14,292 nt of DNA from Botryococcus braunii (taxonomy: Eukaryota > Chlorophyta > Trebouxiophyceae). The notes under the pieces were generated by a model. It did no database searches, was not told where the DNA came from, and saw only the letters and a list, made by a program, of their open reading frames with translations. Positions 1-8,833 of this stretch are shown piece after piece (the first letter of the stretch is position 1; each line of letters begins with the position of its first letter). The stretch lies in contig KV908639.1 in assembly GCA_002005505.1 (NCBI GenBank), positions 143,054-157,345 of the forward strand, read 5' to 3'. The translations under genes were made by a program, and so were the position numbers.

Positions 1-65
<65 letters not shown>

Positions 66-88
66 CCCCTTCCTCCCCCCGTCCCTCC
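1..88. repeat. (CT)n microsatellite and pyrimidine-rich edge
   Basis: Bases 1-60 are an uninterrupted CT dinucleotide run (30 units) that begins at the window edge, so its true length is unknown. It is followed by an almost pure pyrimidine stretch to about 88 with C6 runs. Such homopyrimidine DNA can form triplex structures; that is general knowledge and is not shown here. Confidence 0.97.
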
Positions 89-1109
89 GTATATCGCGCT
101 CTCTCTCAGAGACACTCACACGGTCACGCAAAGCCATTGCCATCCTCTTTCAACCGAGGCAGGCGCAGCTTGCCACACGAGCACGTGGTGAGGAGCCCTT
201 CAAGTCGTAGGCAAGCCAGTCTCTCTCCCAATTCACAGCTTACAATGATGCCGTTTTCCGTGCTTTCCTTGAAGCCATGTGTTTGAGACCCGGAGGCCCG
301 GCGCACCTCCAGCCGTCTAACAGGCAGCTTAATAAGCAAACGTTGATGGCTGGAGTGAGAACGCAGGATCTGTGGCAAATAACTTGAAGTGGTGCTCGCC
401 AATCAAAAAAAGCCGCGGTTGCGGGATCATAGTCAGCTTGATTACTTTCGTCCTCTTGAGAAGACTCGGTAGCATACTTTGCACTCGACCTCACCTGGTC
501 TCCTGTATAGTGCGTTGTTTGTTGTCAGTGCTTGAATCCAATCAGCTACCATCATCAGCCCTATTGCTCCTGAATCCAGATCTTTCCTTCCTTCCTACAT
601 ATCTCAAATAAATGGTACCTTCAAAACCCAACTTGAAAATGATTGACATTAACCAAATGTGTCCTGCATAGAAGTAATCCTAACTTGGCATAAAGGTGAT
701 TGTGGGAACAGACAATGCTAAGGCTGGAGATGACAGCCGCAAGCATTGAAAATGGGACTCTGATCAAGAATATGTGAGCAATTTCGGTCCTTTTTAGCGA
801 TAAACAGATCTCCGTCAATGGTACAAGTCCTTTAGACCCGCAAAACACAAGTTATCGTATTCCACATGTGCACGACTTAACACTAGCGGTGCTCTTGAAG
901 GGGCCTATGGCTTCAAAACCCAGCATCCTGACTCGTTACCAAATAGTAACAAATTGTGAGCACACTAGCGCCGCATATAATTAGAACATGTTGTATTCTC
1001 CCCATGGCTCTCTGTCCCTGAAGAATGACGTCGATAACCGTATCTTATTACGGTGCTATTTCTGTGCCCAAATCATATCCATGCAGCTTTGGGACGTTTT
1101 TGATTCCCA
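89..1109. other. Non-coding host DNA, nothing recognised
   Basis: Mixed-composition sequence with only short open frames (none above 92 codons) on either strand. None shows a recognisable domain, a convincing start context or a repeated family. I see no tRNA-like cloverleaf and no transposon terminal repeats here. Confidence 0.6.
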
Positions 1110-1136
1110 TTTCTCTTCTCCTCCCCCCCCCCCCCC
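1110..1136. repeat. Pyrimidine run ending in C14
   Basis: A 27-base stretch of only C and T ends in 14 consecutive C residues (1123-1136). It lies 60 bases before the long GT tract. Poly-C/poly-G runs can form i-motif or G-quadruplex structures; this is an inference from composition. The C-run length is also a place where sequencing is unreliable. Confidence 0.9.
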
Positions 1137-1160
1137 GGGAGAAAAATATCTCCCTGGAAT

Positions 1161-1302
<142 letters not shown>

Positions 1303-1700
1303 GGCTCATGCATATGTGTTGTCAAAGACATAACTTATTGGTGTCAGGCTCGTGCAGCATGATGCGGCTCTTGCAGGGTGCCTCAACGAGCCCTCTTCCC
1401 CCTCCTGTTGCAATTTGTGGCTTTTAGACGCGGTTCTATGAAACGGGAGTTGGTGCGTACTTTGGCGCATGATCAAACTGTCCGGCCACGGCCTGGCAAA
1501 CGTGACGACGGCTTCCACGGTGATGGCATCGGCCTCTCCCTTGTGAACCTCCCCAAACCCGCAAAATCCTCGTATTTTTTGAGGAACCTCTTTCTGCGGT
1601 ATCCCAACAAATTCGTAACGGTCCGCTGCTTTGGAGAGTTCTTCTTAACGCAAATTCGAATATATCATGTCTGAGAGGGGGGAGCGGATTGCTGTGTACG
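1303..1700. other. Spacer between inverted GT and CA tracts, no gene seen
   Basis: About 400 bases of unique sequence lie between the GT tract and the CA tract. A 98-codon plus-strand frame (1378-1674) crosses it but has no recognisable domain. Since GT and CA are reverse complements, this spacer would be the loop if the two tracts paired. Confidence 0.55.
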
Positions 1701-1701
1701 C

Positions 1702-1777
<76 letters not shown>
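1701..1777. repeat. (CA)n microsatellite
   Basis: A CA dinucleotide tract, pure from about 1707 to 1777, preceded by CGCACACG. It is in the opposite orientation to the GT tract at 1195-1285. Confidence 0.97.
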
Positions 1778-1780
<3 letters not shown>

Positions 1781-1970
1781 AACACCCACATACACGCACG
1801 CACGCACGCTCACGCTCACGCATGCACGCACGCACGCACACACACATCACAGACACACACACACACACACACACACACATCACACACACACACACACACA
1901 CAGACCACACACACACACACCACACAGACACAGACACAGACACACACACACACACACCACACAGACACAG

Positions 1971-2027
<57 letters not shown>

Positions 2028-2072
2028 CACATACACACACAAACACGTGCACGCATGCACAGCACATACGCT
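1778..2072. repeat. Compound degenerate CA-rich array
   Basis: Roughly 295 bases built from CA units interrupted by CACG, CTCACG, CATCA, CAGA and CACAAA variants. The first part (1790-1850) is a CACG tetranucleotide block. From about 1850 it is CA with regularly placed interruptions. The 19-base segment beginning CCACACAGACACAG occurs at 1920 and again at 1957, a 37-base higher-order period. Long frames of His-Thr or Cys-Val on both strands are consequences of the repeat, not proteins. Confidence 0.93.
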
Positions 2073-2402
2073 CAAAGATTTCATCCGTCTCTGCACGCAC
2101 ATGAACATGTGTAGTTTCCAATGTCTTCTTGTCATCTTCGCTCTTTAGCCAGTGAAGCAATTCCTCCCATTCGGGCGCCATGCGATACGCCGGTAGCAGC
2201 TCCCCAGCGAACTCATATCCTGTTGATATCCTCAACATACCATTTGTCACCAAGCAATGTCGAGAAGCATTGTTCTTTGAGGATACTGAGATTTGCAAGT
2301 TCTTGACTTAACTAATGCGGCATGTAAATACTGCTTTTTATGCGTAGGAAGGCCTCCTGTAGTCGTTCGGCACTCTCGCACCGATTACTAAGAATTCCTG
2401 AC
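2073..2402. other. Unique DNA, no gene recognised
   Basis: Only short open frames occur here, the longest being the unique tail of a frame whose remainder is CA repeat. Nothing is recognisable on either strand. Confidence 0.5.
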
Positions 2403-2484
2403 GGCCAGTCATGCGGATCATGCCCGGGCCCGTCTTTCAATCCCAGACCTCCCTGTATGACCAAATCGTCCTCTTATTATATTT
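2403..2484 (+). repeat. Degenerate dispersed repeat, copy A
   Basis: About 82 bases starting GGCCAGTC and containing AATCCCAGA and CCTGTATGACC. They align without gaps to 2651-2733 at roughly 70 percent identity judged by eye. The family is unknown. It may be an old tandem array: weaker matches continue to about 2890. Confidence 0.6.
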
Positions 2485-2650
2485 CGGGAGGCATGTTGTC
2501 CTGTATAAAGAGACTCCAGATTGCAACTTTCGGCTGTTCAATGCTCATGTTATACTGCTTCATTTGTTGTGTGATGCCTCTAAACTGCCCCGCTTCTTTG
2601 ATACTTACATCCTTTTGAGGATGTGGATATTTCCAATAAAGATTCCCAAA

Positions 2651-2733
2651 GGCCAGTCCTGAGACTAATGCCAAATCTGCCTCTTGAATCCCAGAACTGC
2701 CTGTATGACCGGATCTGCATCGTTATTTATCTT
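2651..2733 (+). repeat. Degenerate dispersed repeat, copy B
   Basis: Partner of 2403-2484, 248 bases downstream in the same orientation. GGCCAGTC, AATCCCAGA and CCTGTATGACC are shared. Fainter relatives follow at 2752-2806, which again starts GGCCAGT and has CTGCCTC, and near 2838-2890, which has TGAATACC and GTATGCCC. The whole 2400-2890 interval may therefore be a decayed minisatellite. Confidence 0.6.
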
Positions 2734-2890
2734 TAGTGCAAGTTATGGCCAGTTCTGCCTCCCAACGTCCCGGAACTTCATAATGCCCAACGATGTCTCC
2801 TAAGAGTTTTAGTAAGACCAGTAGATCTTGTTGTGCCCAGCACACTTTCTGAATACCTTAGACGACTTTGTATGCCCATCAAGATCAGAT

Positions 2891-3878
2891 TTACAGTCGT
2901 ATCAACGAACAGGCTTTGGCTGCCGCATTGTGCCTTTACCTCCTTCCCACCACTCCAGCTGCGCATGTCGTCATTGGGTAGATCACACCCGCATCACGAG
3001 GTGGTTGCATACGAGTTCGCGGGTTCTGTGTGCACTGAGGAAGCCAACTAGGATGGGGCAGGTACGACTGTTGTGATGGTGAGGCCTTGCAAAAGATGTG
3101 AGTGAAGAGGTTCTAGAAGTGCTGGCAGTTAGATTGCCTTCTCTTACACCAAACGCAGTCCTCTCTGACAAGTCTGGACCATGAAGTGGGCGATAGAGAG
3201 TACCCGTGAAAAGGCCTCTGTAAAGGCTATGTCGTAAAAAGATGCACCCACACAATAAGGCGTTGCTGACCTGATACCCCAGCTAGGTGCACCAGGCGTT
3301 CGGGATGTGCTGCAATCACCAAGAAGTTGGTGGGAATGTAGCCAGTAGCGATGAATCCTACAGCTTCAAGTTGCCTCCGCCACCGTCGCTCCTCACCAGC
3401 CCCAACTGTCGATTTTGACGCCAAAATGTACTGCAGCAGGCCCCCATTCCCTAAACTGTTACCAGTGGTCTTATTTAAGGGCACTATGAGGTGCTCGTTT
3501 GTGTTGGGTTGTCCATGGACCCACACGCCCTATCAAACGGCAAACATGACAGAGTTGCCTCAATCATCACCCATTGCACTAGGCAGGGCTCTTGCATGGC
3601 TGATGTTGGGTCCGAGCTTGCATATCTCATTAAGCATGTCCCGTCTTCCGCTACTGGACTCTTTCCAGTACTATTAGGTCTTTTTCAAGCCTCCTCTCTG
3701 CTTGCTTTCCATACAACCGCTCCACCCTTTTACCTACTATTACCACGACCTGTCCGGAATGTCTCACCTTTTCAGACCCATTTTCAATATCCTCCTCATA
3801 GCTCTCCACCCCTTCCTAGTTCCTCCACCTGCTCTTATTGCATTGTTCTTAACTCTGTGGCTGCCTCCTTCAATCCTC
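2891..3878. other. Non-coding or unassigned DNA
   Basis: No gene is recognised. A 148-codon plus-strand frame (3491-3937) and a 99-codon minus-strand frame (3227-3526) are open, but their translations contain no motif I can name and overlap other open frames of similar length. I treat them as chance frames. Confidence 0.5.
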
Positions 3879-3919
3879 ATTTTTCCCTTTCCCTTTCCCT
3901 TCCTCTCCTCCCCTCGCAG
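3879..3919 (+). promoter_or_regulatory. Possible 3' splice site (polypyrimidine tract and CAG)
   Basis: About 38 bases are nearly pure C/T, including CCCTTT repeats, and end in GCAG at 3916-3919. This is the layout of a spliceosomal acceptor. No downstream coding exon can be recognised and no matching donor is evident, so it may simply be a pyrimidine-rich simple sequence. Confidence 0.2.
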
Positions 3920-5158
3920 CCTTACGTCTCTTTCTAATCCACCATCTCTTGGAGTCCTTCAAGGGAATGCGGGTGCCTTTGTCTGGCAGCTGACACAGTA
4001 CTGGCTGAGAAGTGTTGTTGAGTGTGTGTGCACCCGAGGCAATGGTGAAGCACATTATGACTTTAATCTCTAAAGAAGAAGCTATGCCTTTGAAGTTGAA
4101 TAATTGGCAGGAGGGCAAGCCGAGCTGACCTGCTTGCGGCCCAGCATGAAATCCCATCGAACATTGAGTTGAGCGTCCGTGGTGCGGTCAGCTTCCAAGA
4201 CCTCCCGCCTCTTATCCGATATGGAACTGGCAACCCCATACAACCAATACACTGGCTTGCACATTGTGCAGGCTAATTGTGCACGTTACTTGCACGGAGC
4301 ACCACGTTGCGTAACCCACTGGTGCAGTTCCTGACATACACGTGCTGGGGATGAGGGGTACAACTATTTCACAGTTTTACTGATGTAATAACACAAGTTC
4401 CTCTGAAAATGCTTGGTTGAAAATGTTCAAACTGTTGCTGCATCATTGTCATAAGACAGAGGTGCTCCTACTGCTTTCTTCAAATGCTGCAAGCATGATA
4501 AGAACTCGGCATGGATACCTGTAGTGTTGCACAGGCAGATCGACTTCTTGGAAACGGAGACGGATTTTCCTCTCCTGTTTGCCTTGCTCTTTTACTTCAT
4601 CAGCTCCAGAAATAATAATAGTGCTGAAAAGTATCAAGAGGCCCCTCATATCCCGTTGCAACCACTCTTTCTGGCCATGCACTTAACCACGTACCCGTGA
4701 AGCCGTAAAGGGCTTCTGGTTGACGGCCCAAGATTTAACAACACAAACCCCACATATCAAATTAAATGACTTCGAACTGTAAATGGCCGACTTTTGTTGC
4801 CCCTATAGGTATGTTTCAGAGCGGGCCCTTTCTTAGCCGATCTCTGAAATTTCAACTCCTGAATCTCTGACGTTTGATCTTCCATACCCAGAAAGATTGC
4901 GGACATGATATTTTGAAAAATGCTTTCATATATTTACGACAGCTGCAATGCTCTACTAGATGCCTTGTCAGCATAAGTAAAACTAACGAGCAGTCGCGCA
5001 GTAGTCCGTGGTTGAGAACAAGATCTTTGGGAAACGCAGACTCAAGAAGAGAAACTAAAAAATGTTTATAGAGCTTTGACTAGTAATGTCCGCTGGGTAT
5101 CATCATTGCTGGGTAAGAGAGCGTTATCATCACTTGTGTCGGGCTTCAGCGACCTCCA
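3920..5158. other. Non-coding DNA, nothing recognised
   Basis: About 1.2 kb with only short open frames (at most 95 codons), no repeat with a partner in this window, and no RNA gene structure that I can support. Confidence 0.55.
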
Positions 5159-5217
5159 GGGAGCCTCGAGGTTCCCAACTCGGGAACCTCAGCGGGGACT
5201 GACGGACCCGGACCGTC
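5159..5217 (+). other. Hairpin-rich GC island
   Basis: A perfect 9-bp stem with a 5-base loop occupies 5168-5190 (GAGGTTCCC against GGGAACCTC). A second 5-bp stem with a 7-base loop follows at 5201-5217 (GACGG against CCGTC). An alternative stem, GGGA at 5159-5162 with TCCC at 5173-5176, would compete with the first. No known RNA family is recognised, and the strand is undetermined because DNA palindromes read on both. Confidence 0.5.
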
Positions 5218-5882
5218 GTGGGACTTCGAATCGGAGCTTCCACTCCCCCAAATAAATAAGTACAATGGGTTTGCAGCTGGTCCGCAGACTCATTAGGAAG
5301 TGCCCCCCTTTGCCAAAAGCGTTAAATAGTCCCTAAGTAAGTATATTTTCGTTGCGCAAACTGGAACTTTGCTGGTTTTAACTAATGAACGTAGTATTGC
5401 GCAAGCAACCAAAGGCCCCCAAAATCTGAGTTCCTTCACTTAGGCACGCTCGAACCCACAGGCTTTAAGCCCGGTCCCCCATCAGACAAATAGCATTGCC
5501 GGACACGTGTGCCCAACCTCGCCTCTAACAAGGAGTGAAGCCTCAAATAAAGCCAGCCCACCACATTGAAAATGCATACTTACTAAACTATAGCTCCAAA
5601 TGTGGAACCGAAAAGTGCTGAAAAGCCGTGATTCGCAGCTTAACCTTGGAACCGCTACAACGGAGCCAATATCCGGTACCCCACCATCCCCCTCCACGCA
5701 CGTTTCCTCCACTCCCACACAAATACTTTGCTTACTTTTAATTTAAGAGTAAATGCAAGCGGACCCAAGACTGACCGGTTGTAGTTGGGCTACCCTTCTC
5801 TGCGGCTTGCGTCTTCACCATTCCTGTATGTGCCTAAGGCGCGAGATTTTTTCGGGGCATCGAGCTAAGCTTTTGGACTGAA
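5218..5882. other. Non-coding DNA, nothing recognised
   Basis: Only one short open frame (78 codons, minus, 5482-5718) with no recognisable motif. I checked two TTCGA-type Pol III B-box-like strings (near 5223-5236 and 5450-5457) and could not complete a tRNA or SINE promoter around either. Confidence 0.55.
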
Positions 5883-5905
5883 GTAGCCCACGTGGACTAC
5901 ACGTG
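5883..5905. promoter_or_regulatory. CACGTG palindrome with second CACGTG
   Basis: An 18-base palindrome with one mismatched pair (5883-5900, core CCACGTGG) contains CACGTG at 5889-5894. A second CACGTG lies at 5900-5905, 11 bases away, about one helical turn. CACGTG is the E-box/G-box bound by bHLH or bZIP factors. No gene downstream is identified, so a regulatory role is inference only. Confidence 0.35.
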
Positions 5906-6016
5906 ATGATACTGCCAGGTCCGGGCAACGCCTTTAAAGGGGTACAATCCGCGGTTGAAAAATCGATTGTACTTATTTATTTGGCGGAGTGTTCCGATTC
6001 GGCGGTCTGCGCTGTG

Positions 6017-7300
<1,284 letters not shown>

Positions 7301-7450
7301 GCGCAGACCAGTTCATGACTGGCATTTAAATTTAAAACAAATTTGTGTCGTTTGGGGGCGACCTGAATGCCTGTCATTGGGGGGCATACCAGCGCCCCAA
7401 AAATTGGCAGGTCGCTTGGGCACACTAGCTTCGAAGCGCAGACCAGTTCA
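7301..7450. repeat. Foldback region between 15-bp direct repeats
   Basis: GCGCAGACCAGTTCA occurs exactly at 7301-7315 and 7436-7450. Between them are nested inverted repeats: an 8-bp pair (7358-7365 with 7408-7415, GCGACCTG) enclosing a 6-bp pair (7377-7382 with 7395-7400, TTGGGG). The layout resembles a small foldback insertion, but the arms are short and do not touch the direct repeats. Confidence 0.45.
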
Positions 7451-7929
7451 AATGGTGCTGCCCATGGGCTAAAGCTTTCACACAAATGACCTGAGGGATT
7501 TTGTAGATGGCCAGCTTTGATCTTTCCAAAAATCCTTGACAAGGCAAAAGATATATCGACAGTATAAACAATAATGATGTCGATGTTAGTGGGAATGACA
7601 AAATCAAGGAGGTCACCCTACCGTAAACTGAGTCCAGGACCCCTGTCAAGGCACGTTTACCGGTGTTGTGCGACATGACTCTCATGCATGAAAGTGCTTT
7701 CACAAGGGCTTGAGCGACTTCCTGACAATGTTGATGGTTTTCACTTGTTCTAATTCTGGGAAAGAGGGCGCTGCTGCCCCTTGCCATAAATAAAGGAAGG
7801 AAGAAATGACTACTTCCATGAACTCAAGACCACATATAAATGCATTTCCAAGATCTCAAGTTGGGTACCATTTTAGCATAATGGCATCATCAAAACAGAA
7901 TTTGTAGAATTGGAATTGGTGTAAAAATC
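7451..7929. other. Flank of the retrotransposon, no gene recognised
   Basis: This is ordinary sequence to the right of the foldback region and left of the LTR-derived repeat. Open frames of up to 120 codons (minus, 7425-7787) have no recognisable content. No second LTR or target duplication partner can be assessed, because the other end of the element is outside the window. Confidence 0.5.
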
Positions 7930-8043
7930 CCTGTAACTCACACTCTTCTGAGTAAGTGAACTGTGCCCAAGTGAAGCTTGTATAAGTGGACGAAACACGA
8001 CCAAGCAAACGGGACAGGAGCTTGATAAGGGATACTCAAGACT
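7930..8043 (-). repeat. 114-bp R-U5-like repeat, outer copy
   Basis: All 114 bases are identical to 8080-8193 in the same orientation. It lacks the U3 and TATA box present beside the inner copy, and on its other side it adjoins unrelated flank. Confidence 0.95.
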
Positions 8044-8079
8044 TTTACAATAACAACTAATCTAATGATGTTGCAATTA

Positions 8080-8193
8080 CCTGTAACTCACACTCTTCTG
8101 AGTAAGTGAACTGTGCCCAAGTGAAGCTTGTATAAGTGGACGAAACACGACCAAGCAAACGGGACAGGAGCTTGATAAGGGATACTCAAGACT
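8080..8193 (-). repeat. 114-bp R-U5-like repeat, inner copy
   Basis: Forms the end of the 3' LTR. Its transcription-proximal edge (8193) lies about 31 bases from the first T of TATAAATAG, where a TATA-driven start is expected. Its other edge lies two bases past the CA terminus. A 36-base spacer (8044-8079) separates it from the outer copy. Confidence 0.95.
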
Positions 8194-8215
8194 GTCTGAT
8201 CCCTTTGGACACTTC

Positions 8216-8224
8216 CTATTTATA
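8216..8224 (-). promoter_or_regulatory. LTR TATA box
   Basis: TATAAATAG on the minus strand, in a normal position for an LTR promoter. Predicted start around 8190-8196. In the 5' LTR the same sequence would drive the genomic RNA; the copy seen here is in the 3' LTR. Confidence 0.65.
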
Positions 8225-8244
8225 CTAACTAAGAAGACTATTCA

Positions 8245-8250
8245 TTTATT
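8245..8250 (-). terminator. LTR polyadenylation signal AATAAA
   Basis: AATAAA on the minus strand, 20 bases upstream of the TATA box, hence in U3. Cleavage shortly downstream would fall near the predicted transcript start, implying a short R region. This is inferred from position; no transcript evidence is available. Confidence 0.45.
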
Positions 8251-8774
8251 AGCCTCCTGACAGGTTTGCAACTCCAGATCTTAAAAGAGTACGGGCACGA
8301 TCAAGTTTGCATGCCTCAGTACTATGCACTGGAATTTCAATGTACCTCTTGACTCGACATGGTCGTCGATGAATAGTACGAATCTCGGTCGATGCTAATC
8401 TCGAATCTGAAAGACTCGGAACTTTAACTCACCACCGAGATAAACCTCGAATCAGACACCAAGGACCGCAGGACTTAAAATCTCACGATCGATGAGATCC
8501 GGGCTGAGTGTACCCTACTAGAAAACTCCGGAAAAACAGCCGAAGTTTGTACCATGGCCCCTATAAACCACTATGAGTGTCCTTTATCCTTAAAGTACCA
8601 TACAGTACGAACACACCCAAGTGAGATATGACTGTACTTTAATGTTTATGAGCATTCTTAATATTATAAACCCTTGAAATGAATTGATGTGGCTCACAAA
8701 CATGCTAAGATGAAATGACCCAACATGTTGAAGAAATACCTAAGGTATACATGTTAGTGTCCATTTTTCTAACA

Positions 8775-8783
8775 CCTCCCCTC
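8775..8783 (-). promoter_or_regulatory. Polypurine tract
   Basis: GAGGGGAGG on the minus strand abuts the TGTTAG start of the 3' LTR and lies 50 bases after the pol stop codon. This is the expected place for the primer of plus-strand DNA synthesis in LTR elements. Confidence 0.85.
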
Positions 8784-8833
8784 ATGTGTAGGGAGAAACA
8801 TCTCTAAAATTGTTTGAAAAATAGGTCACAAAT

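Larger units (their letters stand above)
8082..8774 (-). repeat. 3' long terminal repeat
   Basis: On the minus strand the LTR opens TGTTAG at 8774, directly after the polypurine tract, and closes with GTTACA at 8082, giving TG...CA ends with a near-perfect short inverted repeat. It contains an AATAAA (8245-8250) and a TATAAATAG box (8216-8224). U3 is roughly 8774-8194, and R plus U5 together about 8193-8082. U3 holds a 9-bp inverted pair (8590-8598 with 8634-8642) and repeats of CTCGAATC (8400 and 8446). If the LTR instead ended at 7932 it would be 843 bp with an internal duplication. No second LTR is available here to confirm either boundary. Confidence 0.75.

Noticed and set aside
3491..4073. 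Pyrimidine-rich frames of 148 and 123 codons read as Pro/Leu/Ser-rich proteins
   Set aside because: Composition is produced by C/T-rich DNA; two overlapping frames are equally open and neither has a motif.
5440..5480. tRNA or SINE B-box (GGTTCGAGC on minus strand)
   Set aside because: No A box at the right distance, no T-stem pairing and no cloverleaf.
7930..8193. CRISPR-like direct repeat
   Set aside because: Only two copies of a 114-bp unit with one spacer, in a eukaryotic LTR; explained by LTR duplication.
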